A stretch of DNA of 34,480 bases from Desulfovibrionaceae bacterium (GCA_015709315.1 JACCQI010000017.1:28804-63283); one strand, 5' to 3'; shown: positions 23,674 to 33,227, numbered from the stretch's first letter. Numbers and translations: made by a program. The notes: a model not told the origin generated them from the sequence alone.

Positions 23674-25752
23674 TTAATCGCGTGACCGGAAGGCGAAGGT
23701 CAACCCAATGCCGCCGTCCTCGGTCTCGCGGGACAGGTTGGGATTGTAGAAGGGGTCGCGGCGGAGAGCCGCTCCCCAGCGGTCGAGCATGATCCGTTTC
23801 TCCGCCCGAAACTCGCGCTTCTTGGCCGGGGTGTCCAGCCTTCCCCTGGTGACCGACTCGTGGTGCACGAGCACCGCGTCCGGGGTCCAGAGGTTGCTCA
23901 GCCCAGCCTTCCCGGCCCGCAAGCAGAGGTCCACGTCGTTGAAGGACACGGCCAGGGTTTCGTCGAACCCGCCCAGGGAATCGAACACGTCCTTCCGCAT
24001 CACCAGGCAGGCCGCCGTGTTCGCCGTGACCGTCTTCAGCCGGTTCAGATGGATATCCAGCCGGGGGTCGGCGGGATCGGTGCCCTTCCAGGGATGCCCG
24101 GCCAGGCCGATGCCCACGGCCACGCCCGCGTGCTGAATACGCCCGTTGGGATACAGGAGCTTTGCGCCCACCGTGCCCACGCCGCTTTGCAGGGCCAGCG
24201 GAACCATGGCCGCCATCCACCCCGCTTCCACCACCTCGATGTCGTTATTCAGGAAAGCCAGGACGCTTCCCCCGGCCTCGGCTGCGGCCAGGTTGTTCAG
24301 CCGCGAATAGTTGAACGGCATGTCCGCCCGCAAAACGCGGGCCGCGCCTTCGCGCTCCAGTCCGGAAAGATAGGCCAGGGTGTCCGGCTCGCGGCTGCCG
24401 TTGTCTACGACCAGGATATCGTAGTCGGCGTAGGCGGTTAGCGCCCGCAGGGACTCGATGCAGGTTTGCACAAGCTCCCTCCGGTCGCGGGTGGGGATGA
24501 TGACCGACACCTTGGGAGGCGGGGACGGCAGGGCAACGGGTTCGCGGCCCGAAAAAGATGAAAGGACCGTCCGCCGGACCGCTATCCTGGGGACGTGGGC
24601 CGCTGCCGCGTCGCCGGGGTCGCCCACAAGGACCGCCCGGTGCAGTCCGGCCGGAGACGCGCCCTTCCGCAACGCCGCGCGCGCCGGATCGGAGCGCACC
24701 AGGCACCCTGATCCGATGTAGTCCGCGTCCGCCTGGAGTACGGGGTCGAAATCGGGCTTGAAGACGGGATAGGCGGCCCCGTCGCCGTCCATCCGCTCCT
24801 CGTCGCCGTAGACGCAGACGGCGCCGGGCGATCGCCGCGCACCGTCCGCCAGACGGGCCAGCGCGCCGGGAAGCAGTTCGTTCCCGGCCTCCAGTGCGCA
24901 GACGAAATCGCCGCCCATGTCACCCATCTCACCAATGTCACCGGCCGCCCGCACCGTTCCCTCCTGGAAACCGGGCAGCCGGCGCACCGGGCAGCGGGCC
25001 TGCCGCGCCGCCGAGTCGCCGGGCTCCTCCCCGCCGATCACCAGACATTGCACAGGGAGCAACTCCTGGTTCCCGACCGAAGCCAAGGTGCGCTCCAGTG
25101 CCGGACCTCGGCCGCCCGTGATCAGGAGAGTCACTCCAACGGATCCGGAGGCAACGGCCAGACGGTCGATCTCGGCCTCCAGGAACGGCTCCCGACACCG
25201 CTTCCAGAGCGGATAGTCCTTCAGGGGAAGGCTACGCCGGACCATGCGCTGCTTGACCAGGGCATACGCCTTCTCCAGCCGCCCGCGCGGTTCGCGTAGC
25301 GCCGTCTCCGACGCGCCGAACCCGCGCTCCAGGGTGCGCAGCTCCGCCATCGAGCCTTCGCTGCGCAGATAGTGGGCCACCCGCCCGATCATGTAAAGAA
25401 AAGCGACCGCCGCCGACACGCGGAAGGCGCGGACTACCACCTCGCCTTCCGGGACCGCGTCGCCTACGGCGATCAGCCGGGCAACGTCCGGAGCAAAGGG
25501 GAAATACGTGAAGTGATCTATCTCGCCGTTGAGTCCGACGGGCAGGAACAGCGACGGGGCCGCATCGCCGAAGCCGAAGCGCAGTTCCAGGGGCGCGGAC
25601 TGGTCGTGCCGGTTCAGCCGCGCCAGGATGCGGTACCAGCCCGGACCGCTCTCGGGTCCCTTGCGCTCCAGTCCCCAGGCGAATCGTCCTTCCCCCGCGT
25701 CCGGCGGAACCGGGCGGCGATCAGCATCCGGCAGCGTCCAAACGATGGTCAT
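23674..25752 (-). CDS. Glycosyltransferase with two GT2 (GT-A) domains
   Basis: This 692-residue enzyme of O-antigen/rhamnan type transfers sugars from a nucleotide donor to a surface glycan. Residues 1-190 are a variable N-terminal region. About 190-400 is a degenerate GT2 domain (CLVIGGEE, then FVCALEAGNELLPGAL where DDE-type acidic residues are expected, and VYGDEERMDGDG, FKPDFDP). About 415-660 is an intact GT2 domain (VSVIIPTRDRRELVQTCIESL, DILVVDNGS, FLNNDIEV as DxD, and a GGFDE...FNDVDLCLR acceptor/base segment). The ATG at 25752 overlaps the WbqC stop as ATGA. It is last in the operon. Confidence 0.88.
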   Translation of the reverse strand: MTIVWTLPDADRRPVPPDAGEGRFAWGLERKGPESGPGWYRILARLNRHDQSAPLELRFGFGDAAPSLFLPVGLNGEIDHFTYFPFAPDVARLIAVGDAVPEGEVVVRAFRVSAAVAFLYMIGRVAHYLRSEGSMAELRTLERGFGASETALREPRGRLEKAYALVKQRMVRRSLPLKDYPLWKRCREPFLEAEIDRLAVASGSVGVTLLITGGRGPALERTLASVGNQELLPVQCLVIGGEEPGDSAARQARCPVRRLPGFQEGTVRAAGDIGEMGDMGGDFVCALEAGNELLPGALARLADGARRSPGAVCVYGDEERMDGDGAAYPVFKPDFDPVLQADADYIGSGCLVRSDPARAALRKGASPAGLHRAVLVGDPGDAAAAHVPRIAVRRTVLSSFSGREPVALPSPPPKVSVIIPTRDRRELVQTCIESLRALTAYADYDILVVDNGSREPDTLAYLSGLEREGAARVLRADMPFNYSRLNNLAAAEAGGSVLAFLNNDIEVVEAGWMAAMVPLALQSGVGTVGAKLLYPNGRIQHAGVAVGIGLAGHPWKGTDPADPRLDIHLNRLKTVTANTAACLVMRKDVFDSLGGFDETLAVSFNDVDLCLRAGKAGLSNLWTPDAVLVHHESVTRGRLDTPAKKREFRAEKRIMLDRWGAALRRDPFYNPNLSRETEDGGIGLTFAFRSRD

Positions 25753-26453
25753 GCCCTGCTCTCCAGCCATTCCCGAACAATCCCCGGCTCGCACCACATC
25801 AGAACGTCGAGAATGGACAGCCCCGGCTCGAAATCCCACCCCCGGCACGAATACACGAGGTCGGCAGGCTCGGTGATGGTCAGACGGATGTTCCGTGCGG
25901 CAAAGGCCTCGGGATCGAAAAGCTCCCGGCCGCCCGGCGGGTTCACGTACTCCCCGGCCCCCAAGGCCACGCTGATTTCCAGCGCCCACTGACCGGGGTG
26001 GGTGATCTCCGGGAGATCGAAACCCATCTCCGAGAACAGACTGCAATGGAAGGGAATATCCAGCAGGGCGCAGACCTCGGTCAGCCCCCGGACGTTCAGT
26101 TCGGCGAGAAAGTCGGTTTCACACCCCTCGAAGACCCGGCGCACCAGACCGGCCACCGTGTCGTGATGGGGAGCGCGCCTGCGGTAATGATCCAGTTGGC
26201 CAAGGATGCGGCGCAACGCCTCGTCACGGTCCCGGAGGCGGATGGCGCTGATGGGCGCGAACCGCTCGAACGAGGCCACGGACGCGGTCACGTACTGCCA
26301 GCCCTTGTTCGGATGCAGGATGCGGTTACGGTTCATCCACGACCTGGCTCGGTACTGGGCCATGTCGAAGACGATCCATCGATCCGTGCGATGGATGAGT
26401 TCAAAATACCCCACGTAGGGGAAGAAATAGGGCTGCATGATACCGAGCCTCAT
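25749..26453 (-). CDS. WbqC-family protein
   Basis: This 234-residue protein has the clear family opening MRLGIMQPYFFPYVGYFELI, followed by DRWIVFDMAQYRARSWMNRNRIL. WbqC proteins occur in O-antigen and other glycan clusters next to DegT aminotransferases and have been proposed to help modify the amino group of the sugar; the reaction is not established. Here it lies directly after two DegT genes and overlaps its neighbours by 4 bases on both sides, consistent with acting on the amino sugar they make. Confidence 0.88.
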   Translation of the reverse strand: MRLGIMQPYFFPYVGYFELIHRTDRWIVFDMAQYRARSWMNRNRILHPNKGWQYVTASVASFERFAPISAIRLRDRDEALRRILGQLDHYRRRAPHHDTVAGLVRRVFEGCETDFLAELNVRGLTEVCALLDIPFHCSLFSEMGFDLPEITHPGQWALEISVALGAGEYVNPPGGRELFDPEAFAARNIRLTITEPADLVYSCRGWDFEPGLSILDVLMWCEPGIVREWLESRA

Positions 26454-27679
26454 GCCGTTTCCTCCTGCCGCCCCCCCTTCAGGCGCGGACGGATGGCCCC
26501 CGCGTTTTCAACAAAAAAACGAATCAGACCGCAAATGCCCTCCACATCGCCCGCGGTAATCCCCTCGCCCAGGGGGAGTTGAAGCAGCTGCTCCGAAAGC
26601 CGGTCGGTGACCGGAAGCGCGTCCGTGTACTGGGGAAAATCGTCCCGGTAAGGCGGGGAACGGTGTGCGCCGGGGGTGAAATAGCGACGCGCCAGGACGC
26701 GCTCGCCCTCCAGCAGCAGGACTATGTCGTTGCGCGACAGCCCGGCTTTGTCCGCATCCACATCCACGATGAGATACTGGTGGTTGTTGGCCTCCCGCTC
26801 GTCGAAGGCGACCACGCCAAGCCCCGGCAACCCGCCGAGCCATTCGCGGTACAGACCGTAAAGTTCCGCGTTGCGGCGGCAGTTGCGCGGCAGATCCTCC
26901 AGGCTCAACAGCCCCATGACCGCCTGGGCCTCGGACATCTTGGCATTGATTCTGAGCGGTGCCTTGATGAAGGTCTCGGTAGTGTGGAAGTTGCGGATGG
27001 TCCGCAGAGCGTCGGCCAGGCCGTCGTCGTCGGTGGTGGCGAACCCGCCCTCGGCGCTGTTCAGCACCTTGGTGGCATGCATGGAAAAGACCTCGACGTC
27101 GCCGAACCCGCCGATCATCCGCCCGTCCAGGGAGCAGCCCACGGCATGGGCCGCGTCGAAGAAGAGGCGGATGCCGCGCTCCGAGGCCAGGGCCGATAGT
27201 TCGTCCACGGGGCACGGCCTGCCCCACAGATGCACCCCCAGGATGGCCGAAACCTCGTCGCTCATGGCCTCGCGCACGGTGCGCGCGGAGATGTTGTGCG
27301 TGTCCGGGTCCACGTCGCAGAAGACCGGATCAAGCCCGGCCCAGGACAGGGCCTGCACCGTGGCGATGAAGGTGAAGGCCGGGACCGCCACCGAACCCGT
27401 GAGTTCGAGAGCCCGCGCCGCGACCATCAGGGCGAGGGTCCCGTTGGTCATGCACACGGCGTGGCGCACGCCGAGGTGGTCCGCCAAGCGTTCCTCCAGC
27501 TCCCTGACCTTGGGGCCGTGGTTGGTGAAGAACCTGCGGTCGAAGATGCCCTGCATCCCCGCCCGGAAGCGGTCCCATTCCGGAAAATTCAGCTGCCCCA
27601 CATGCCGGGGCGCTTCGAAAAACGGTTCGCCGCCGAACCGGCCGAGGTCGTCGATGCGTCGCTTCGCCCGCCCCGTCAT
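26450..27679 (-). CDS. DegT/DnrJ/EryC1/StrS-type sugar aminotransferase (copy 1)
   Basis: This PLP enzyme of 409 residues transfers an amino group to a nucleotide keto-sugar. The PLP aspartate is in LFFDAAHAVG and the Schiff-base lysine is Lys204 in FSMHATKVLNSAEGG. TNGTLALMVAARALEL binds the phosphate. The sequence is close to its neighbour upstream, sharing RxxDDLxxFGG...GQL at the N-terminus, as after a tandem duplication. Start and stop both overlap adjacent genes by 4 bases. Confidence 0.9.
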   Translation of the reverse strand: MTGRAKRRIDDLGRFGGEPFFEAPRHVGQLNFPEWDRFRAGMQGIFDRRFFTNHGPKVRELEERLADHLGVRHAVCMTNGTLALMVAARALELTGSVAVPAFTFIATVQALSWAGLDPVFCDVDPDTHNISARTVREAMSDEVSAILGVHLWGRPCPVDELSALASERGIRLFFDAAHAVGCSLDGRMIGGFGDVEVFSMHATKVLNSAEGGFATTDDDGLADALRTIRNFHTTETFIKAPLRINAKMSEAQAVMGLLSLEDLPRNCRRNAELYGLYREWLGGLPGLGVVAFDEREANNHQYLIVDVDADKAGLSRNDIVLLLEGERVLARRYFTPGAHRSPPYRDDFPQYTDALPVTDRLSEQLLQLPLGEGITAGDVEGICGLIRFFVENAGAIRPRLKGGRQEETA

Positions 27680-28869
27680 GACGCCAACCTCCCGGCGATA
27701 TCTTCCTGATTGTCGTGCATGAAGGCGATCAGCCCGGCAAGCCGCACGATGGTGTCCTCGTCCACAAGTTCGCCCACGGGCATCTGTATGTATTTCTCCG
27801 CCTCCTGCTCCGTCACGGGCAGAGACGGCACCGGCAGCCCCTCCGGCATGTGCGGGGAGAGGTGCAGCGGCGGCGAATAGTAGGGTCTCGCCAGGGCATT
27901 CTCCCGCCGCAACACGGCCACCACGTCGTCCCTCGACATCTTCCAGGCCGGAGACAGCTCCAGCAGCACAAACTCATAGTTCCACTCGGAATCTTCTCCA
28001 TACCGCAGGAAGGAACAATCCGGAACCCGCAGGAAATGGCGCAGGTATTGCTCGTATCGTTCCCTGTTCCTCCGTATCACTTCCCCGACGCTTTCCAGTG
28101 ACGCGAGGGCAAGCGCAGCGTGCAATTCGTTGAGCTTTCCGTTCACCCCGCACTGGCTGATGGCATCCTGACCGACGAAACCAAAATTACGCGCAAGGCG
28201 CAATTTTTCGGCCAGGGCGGCATCGTTGGTGGTGACGTAACCGCCTTCGAAACCGTTTACGATTTTTGTCGCGTGAAGGCTGAACACTTCGGCAACGCCA
28301 TATCCCCCGACACGCGCTCCGTCGCAGGTGCAACCGACTCCATGCACGGAGTCATAAACAACAGGAATTCCATATTTTCCGGCCACATATTCCAACCCGG
28401 CGACGTCGCAAAGACTGTTGACCTGATGCACGGCGAGAATCACCGCCGTATCTTGGGACGCCACCTTGTCAACACTGGCCGGGTCCAGCGTGTGAACCGT
28501 GGGGAGGACGTCCGCGAAGCGCGGCGTCAGTCCCGCCCACTGGGCCAGATGGGGAAGTCCCGGATACGTGAACGCAGGCATGATGACTTCGGTTCGCCCT
28601 TTCACCGCCAACAGCTTCAACAGTACCATGATCGCCAGCGAGGCGCTGCAAAGGGAGACGCATTCCGCCACCTGGTGCAGCTCGCACAGGCTATCCTCCA
28701 AATCCCGCACCAAGGGACCGTTGTTTGTCAGCCGACGCCCGTCGAAAATCCGTTTCGCCTGATTGAAGAAGGCTTCATCCGGTCCGATGGCGAGCTGCCC
28801 GATGGGACGGGCGGAAGCGAATTCCGCTTGCCCGCCGAACAGCGCAAGATCATCAACGCGTTTTTTCAT
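27676..28869 (-). CDS. DegT/DnrJ/EryC1/StrS-type sugar aminotransferase (copy 2)
   Basis: This 397-residue paralogue of the next gene starts at ATG 28869, overlapping the methyltransferase stop as ATGA. A much longer frame reading upstream is only the shadow of that gene. The PLP aspartate lies in VVYDSVHGVG and the catalytic lysine is Lys202 in FSLHATKIVNGFEGG. SLCSASLAIMVLLKLL lies near the cofactor phosphate. Two different aminotransferases side by side could act on two keto-sugars or at two positions of one sugar. Confidence 0.9.
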   Translation of the reverse strand: MKKRVDDLALFGGQAEFASARPIGQLAIGPDEAFFNQAKRIFDGRRLTNNGPLVRDLEDSLCELHQVAECVSLCSASLAIMVLLKLLAVKGRTEVIMPAFTYPGLPHLAQWAGLTPRFADVLPTVHTLDPASVDKVASQDTAVILAVHQVNSLCDVAGLEYVAGKYGIPVVYDSVHGVGCTCDGARVGGYGVAEVFSLHATKIVNGFEGGYVTTNDAALAEKLRLARNFGFVGQDAISQCGVNGKLNELHAALALASLESVGEVIRRNRERYEQYLRHFLRVPDCSFLRYGEDSEWNYEFVLLELSPAWKMSRDDVVAVLRRENALARPYYSPPLHLSPHMPEGLPVPSLPVTEQEAEKYIQMPVGELVDEDTIVRLAGLIAFMHDNQEDIAGRLAS

Positions 28870-29573
28870 GGAACGTATCTGCCCCTGCTCAAAACGGCAT
28901 CGTAGCGGTAATGGGAAGCATGGTAGCTCTCCGGCAGAGTCCTGAATTCCGTGTGCCAGCCGGCGGCGGCTGCAAGCTCGAAGAATTCCTGCCGCGTGCG
29001 CCAGATGCCGATGGCAGAGTCGTACTGGTCTTCGATTCCATCGACGTACGCGCCTTCGCGAAAGAAGTCGTTCATCCGTTCCTTGTCCGGCAGGTTGCCT
29101 ATGCACACACGGCTCACGGAAACGAACCGTTGCTTGAGTTCGGCCAGAAACGCCTTGGCCATGGCCTGCGGAAGGTATTGAAACGACCCGTAGCAGAACG
29201 CCTTGGTGAACCGCTTGGGATCGGGGAAGGCCCTCAGAAACTCCACTACGTCGGACAACTGGTAGGTCTCGCGCGGCGCGTCCTCGAAATGTTCCCGGGC
29301 CACGTTGATGAGCTGTTCGGAAAAGTCCACGCCGTGTCCTTGGGCGCAATGGGAGAAGACGCGAGTGGAGAGAGCGCCGTTGCCGCAGCACAGATCCAGC
29401 ATGCAGTCCTCCGGCTTCAGGTCCGTGGCCTCCACCACCGCCGCCACGATCATCTCGATCTGCTCCTCGGAGACCGGCTTGCCGCCCACGGTGCGCTTCA
29501 CCTGCCCCCAAAAATCGTCCGGCGCGCAGTTGCGCACCAGTTCGTCGTACATTTCATTCAAGGGCTTTTTCAT
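28866..29573 (-). CDS. Class I SAM-dependent methyltransferase
   Basis: This 235-residue protein has a Rossmann-type methyltransferase core: motif I is MLDLCCGNGALS (about 58-69), and motif II falls near GHGVDFSEQLINVARE. The C-terminal half (FRTLPESYHASHYRYDAVLSR) resembles small-molecule methyltransferases. AGAGGT precedes the ATG. It starts 57 bases after the fusion gene and is coupled to the aminotransferase, so N- or O-methylation of the sugar is plausible. The substrate is not visible in the sequence. Confidence 0.82.
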   Translation of the reverse strand: MKKPLNEMYDELVRNCAPDDFWGQVKRTVGGKPVSEEQIEMIVAAVVEATDLKPEDCMLDLCCGNGALSTRVFSHCAQGHGVDFSEQLINVAREHFEDAPRETYQLSDVVEFLRAFPDPKRFTKAFCYGSFQYLPQAMAKAFLAELKQRFVSVSRVCIGNLPDKERMNDFFREGAYVDGIEDQYDSAIGIWRTRQEFFELAAAAGWHTEFRTLPESYHASHYRYDAVLSRGRYVP

Positions 29574-29630
29574 TATTCGACCTCTGCGATTGGTTTCTTC
29601 GGATGCGGGTGCGGCAGCCGCTCAAGGGGG

Positions 29631-31913
29631 TCATTCCCCTTCATATTCGGTCGTCCATTCGAGCCAGTGCTCATAGTGCGGCCCGCAAGCCTCCCTGTAA
29701 AGGGATTCCAAGCCGAGATTGACGACCATGCTCTTACGGAAGATGCGCGTCCATGGATACATGGACGAGAACGACTCATCAAGGCACCAGGCGTCCAGGG
29801 CCTGGCCCATGTCCAGATAGATGCAGTCAGGGAACTCCCGTTCCAGCCGGGTCATGAGCCAGGCGGCGATGGTGCCGCCGCACTGGAACAGGAAGACCGG
29901 CAGCGGTCCGCCCTCCGGCAGCTCGCGCAGGGCGGACCGGCAGCGCTCCAACAGCGTGTTCCGCAGGGCCGCCGCGCCGCTCCAGGGAATGGACAGGTGC
30001 CGGAACCTCGGCAGCGCCCACCGTTGCCCGATGACGGCGCACCAGGGCGGGCCGAGCAGCAGGACGGGATGCTCCCGGCACACCTCCGGCAGTTGCGCGA
30101 ACCCGCCGCTGACAACGCCCCGCTTCATGAAGGTGGCATCAAACAGTGGCTTGGACGAATCGGGGAAGAAATCGGCGAAGGTATCGAGCACGACGGGGAT
30201 ATTCGGGTCCTTGGCGGGATCGGCCCCCGGAAACGCGAACAGCCGTTCTTCCAGGGTGGGATACCCCTTGAACGCCACGGCGGAAGCCAGGTTGGTGCCG
30301 GAATTCCCGGCCCGCATGTCCGCCATGGACTCCATCCAGAAATTTTCGACGAACACCTGGTTCCAATGGCGGAACAGCTCGCCCCACCGGCCGCCGCAGA
30401 GGGTTGCCTGCCGTGCGATCCTGATGGCGCAGCGCAACCGCTCGGTCTTGGAGAGCGCATCGCCGCCGCGGGTGCGGATATCCTCGGCCATCCCGGCGAT
30501 GGTCGCCAGGAAATCCCAGCTTCCCTCGGGCCGCCGGAGGAATCCGAAGGGCCGGTTTCCCCGAATGATGTCCAGCAGGAAACCGGACGGCGGACTCTCC
30601 AGGGTGTAGCGGCGCCCGCCCGCCTCGAAGGAGACCGAAGAAGGCCCGGCAAACACCTCGGCCTGTTCCGGCGTCACCCGGTTATATTTCAGCAGATTGG
30701 TGTCGGACGGATCCCTCGGGCGAATGAGCGAAAAGCATATGCCTTCCAGGCAGGGGGAATGGTTCCCGGCCGACAAGGATTCGGACCCGGCGCGGGCGGC
30801 GTAGGCCAGTGGATTGTCCGCTTCCCGCGCCGACGGGACATTGAGCTTGTACAGGCAGGGGTCGAACCGGGGCGAGGCCAGGCACCCCTCCCGTCCGCCG
30901 ACGCGCAGGAAATGGTCGAGCGGGTCCTCGCCGCCGCGCAGATAGTCCGCGTAGGCGTCCCGATAAAATTCGGCGTCGAACAGGCCGGAACCCGCCACGG
31001 CCTCGCGGTCCGTGCGTCCGTCCCCGCCCGCCGCGTCCTCCCCGAAGAGCGGCCTGCCGCCGAAAAAGCGGTCCGCGACGGCGCGGTTTCCTGCGGCGTG
31101 TCGTTTCATGACCTCCGCCTTCCAGGCCGGGACTCCACCCTTGCCGTTCCCGGCGCGCAGGAAACGGGCCGAAGCATTGATGAACCGCTTGTGGAAACGA
31201 CGCTTGGCCGTGATCGGAAGAGGCAACAGGTTGATGGCCCGCTGCACGGCCAGAAATCCGGGGCTCAGGCGGCTGTTCGCACGGGCAGTGGCCAAATCGA
31301 ACCCCTCGGCGGAAATGCCCAGCACGTCCAGGAAATGGCGTCGGATGTCCCACCCCGACCCGCTGCCGTAGACTGCGGGCAGGATGTTGGACGCGCAAAA
31401 AACGTCCGCCCACTCGGACAAGCGGCGTCCGTAATCCCACAAATCCAGGTTCTCCTCGATGCACCGGCGCAGGGAGTGGACCGCCCCTTGGGCCTTGACG
31501 GTCTGGTTGTACCAGGCCTCATGGGCCTCGTCCTGACGCCGCAGGAAGACCACGACCACGGCCCGGCGCGCCTTCAGGGCGGGAACGGAATCCAGCAGCC
31601 GCCGCACCTGGTCCGGGGTGTTGAGGAGGTAGAAATTCTCGCTGCTGAGGATGACGTCACCGTCGAATCCCTCGCACTCGGCCTCCAGACGTCCGGTCAA
31701 TTCGTCCAAGGTCGCGTCCTGCCCGATGGCCCAGTCGGGATAGGCGTCGTTCAGCAAAAAGGAGAGGTCATGGTGTCCGCCCGCCCGCGCCGCCGACGCC
31801 GGGTACAGGTATCCAGCCTGCCGCATCCGCTCCCTGTTTTGGTCAAGGAAGCATTGCAGAGCCGTGCTTCCAGTCTTCGGAACGCCGATGTGGACGTAAA
31901 CGGTACCTTCCAT
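29631..31913 (-). CDS. Sulfotransferase-like / glycosyltransferase-like multidomain protein
   Basis: The protein is about 760 residues from ATG 31913; GTG 31928, which would overlap the previous stop by 4 bases, is also possible. Residues 1-260 are a P-loop sulfotransferase-like domain: VYVHIGVPKTGSTALQ is the 5'-phosphosulfate loop, and the VVVFLRRQDE segment is near the 3'-phosphate site. About 330-400 carries the FDAEFYRDAYADYLRGGEDPLDHFLRVG repeat seen in many surface-glycan enzymes. The C-terminal 350 residues include VLLLGPPWCAVIGQRW, a QCGGTIAAWLMTRL helix and DCIYLDMGQALDAW, which resemble GT-D (DUF1792) glycosyltransferases. That last assignment is my inference. Confidence 0.65.
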   Translation of the reverse strand: MEGTVYVHIGVPKTGSTALQCFLDQNRERMRQAGYLYPASAARAGGHHDLSFLLNDAYPDWAIGQDATLDELTGRLEAECEGFDGDVILSSENFYLLNTPDQVRRLLDSVPALKARRAVVVVFLRRQDEAHEAWYNQTVKAQGAVHSLRRCIEENLDLWDYGRRLSEWADVFCASNILPAVYGSGSGWDIRRHFLDVLGISAEGFDLATARANSRLSPGFLAVQRAINLLPLPITAKRRFHKRFINASARFLRAGNGKGGVPAWKAEVMKRHAAGNRAVADRFFGGRPLFGEDAAGGDGRTDREAVAGSGLFDAEFYRDAYADYLRGGEDPLDHFLRVGGREGCLASPRFDPCLYKLNVPSAREADNPLAYAARAGSESLSAGNHSPCLEGICFSLIRPRDPSDTNLLKYNRVTPEQAEVFAGPSSVSFEAGGRRYTLESPPSGFLLDIIRGNRPFGFLRRPEGSWDFLATIAGMAEDIRTRGGDALSKTERLRCAIRIARQATLCGGRWGELFRHWNQVFVENFWMESMADMRAGNSGTNLASAVAFKGYPTLEERLFAFPGADPAKDPNIPVVLDTFADFFPDSSKPLFDATFMKRGVVSGGFAQLPEVCREHPVLLLGPPWCAVIGQRWALPRFRHLSIPWSGAAALRNTLLERCRSALRELPEGGPLPVFLFQCGGTIAAWLMTRLEREFPDCIYLDMGQALDAWCLDESFSSMYPWTRIFRKSMVVNLGLESLYREACGPHYEHWLEWTTEYEGE

Positions 31914-31924
31914 ACCATTCCCCG

Positions 31925-33175
31925 TCACTTGTCCAGGAATGGGGCCAACAACGCCTTCAAAACGGCCCCGGGCTTGGATGCGAGTCTATTGAACCCCTTG
32001 CCCACCCGCGCCATCCAGCCGGATAGGCCGTTCCCGCTCCGCCCCTTTTCCACCTGCGGCTTGTCGGGATACGCCTCCAACTCCAGCGTTTCGAGGCCCG
32101 GAGTCAGTTGCTTCACGACATCGAGGGTCTGCAGCAGCACGATCCGCTGCGCTCCCTCGCGCTCCTCCGCCCTTTGTTCGAGATAGCGATAGATGCAAAT
32201 CTGGATGTTACGCGGCACCCTGGGGAAACAATAAATGATGTCCTTACAAAAATCCCCATCGTAAACAACGGGATGGATGTCCGGATTCCATTCAGAATGG
32301 GCGTAATCGATCCCGAAGGACGATTTCAGCCATTCGATGTCCTGCCGAATGGCCTCGTCCTCCTCGGGGGTACGGGGGAGGCGCGTCACAAACTTCTTCC
32401 CCCGTATGCCTTGCAGCACCCCGGTGTCGTTGAATTCTCTAAACGGGCTTTTGCGCCACCCGTCTCTGGAGGGAATCTGATCGTTGATGTACGCCAACAA
32501 GTCCACGGCTTTGTCCGACACGGCTTCATTCACCCGCAAAAGCGGGATGCTCGAGGTTTCTAGCCCCAGGGTCTCCAGGAAAAAACCGACCGGACCATCC
32601 TTGTGCGCGCACGCTTCCTCGAAAGAGTAGACCAGGATGTTGTTCTTCCCGAAGTATTTGATAAATTTCTCCAGCCCCCAGCGATAGATATCAGTCCGCA
32701 GTTTGATGGAGGCCCTTTCCCCGCCTTTGATCCGCTGCTGGATCAGGGACGACCTGAACGAATCATACTCCCGCGTGCAAAAAAGGATCTTGATATCGAA
32801 ATCAGGAAAGCTCTTGACGAGGAAATGTCGCAATCCCGGCACCTGATCCTCGGCCATGGTGGACATGGACTCCCCAGATATAAGTAGGTTGGCAAAGGAG
32901 CTGCCGGCGACCTCATCGAGCAGGGCCTGCTTCAACTTCCGCCCCTGTTCGGCATGTCCCTTGTGGGACAAGGGAACGTCGATGTCCACGCGGTAGACCT
33001 TGGTCATCGGCTTAAACGCGATGTCGATGAACCGAGAGTGGTCCTGTCCCAAGCAGGCCGGATACAGCACCCCCTGCCGCAGTAACTCTTCCCGCGAGTT
33101 GTGGCAGGTAGCCTGTATGCTTGAAGTCGCGGTCTTGTGCAGACCGGCGTGAAGATAAATAGTTCCTTTCAACAT
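31925..33175 (-). CDS. Sulfotransferase-like P-loop protein
   Basis: This 416-residue protein starts at ATG 33175 (GTG 33184 is alternative). YLHAGLHKTATSSIQ matches the 5'-phosphosulfate-binding loop of PAPS-dependent sulfotransferases. FCTREYDSFRSSLIQQ has the Arg and Ser of the 3'-phosphate loop. It could sulfate a glycan. Many such proteins in bacterial glycan clusters are unproven, and the same fold can bind other nucleotides. It starts 52 bases after the TPR gene. The C-terminal tail is basic (KGFNRLASKPGAVLKALL) and may touch the membrane. Confidence 0.7.
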   Translation of the reverse strand: MLKGTIYLHAGLHKTATSSIQATCHNSREELLRQGVLYPACLGQDHSRFIDIAFKPMTKVYRVDIDVPLSHKGHAEQGRKLKQALLDEVAGSSFANLLISGESMSTMAEDQVPGLRHFLVKSFPDFDIKILFCTREYDSFRSSLIQQRIKGGERASIKLRTDIYRWGLEKFIKYFGKNNILVYSFEEACAHKDGPVGFFLETLGLETSSIPLLRVNEAVSDKAVDLLAYINDQIPSRDGWRKSPFREFNDTGVLQGIRGKKFVTRLPRTPEEDEAIRQDIEWLKSSFGIDYAHSEWNPDIHPVVYDGDFCKDIIYCFPRVPRNIQICIYRYLEQRAEEREGAQRIVLLQTLDVVKQLTPGLETLELEAYPDKPQVEKGRSGNGLSGWMARVGKGFNRLASKPGAVLKALLAPFLDK

Positions 33176-33227
33176 ACAACTCACATTTTATTGCGCAATA
33201 GATCGGTCCATTTGCTTTCGCTCAATC

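Noticed and set aside
28911-32186. A 1091-codon plus-strand frame across the sulfotransferase-like and methyltransferase genes
   Set aside because: The product is a Gly/Arg/Gln-rich string without domain features. The opposite strand has coupled, recognisable genes.
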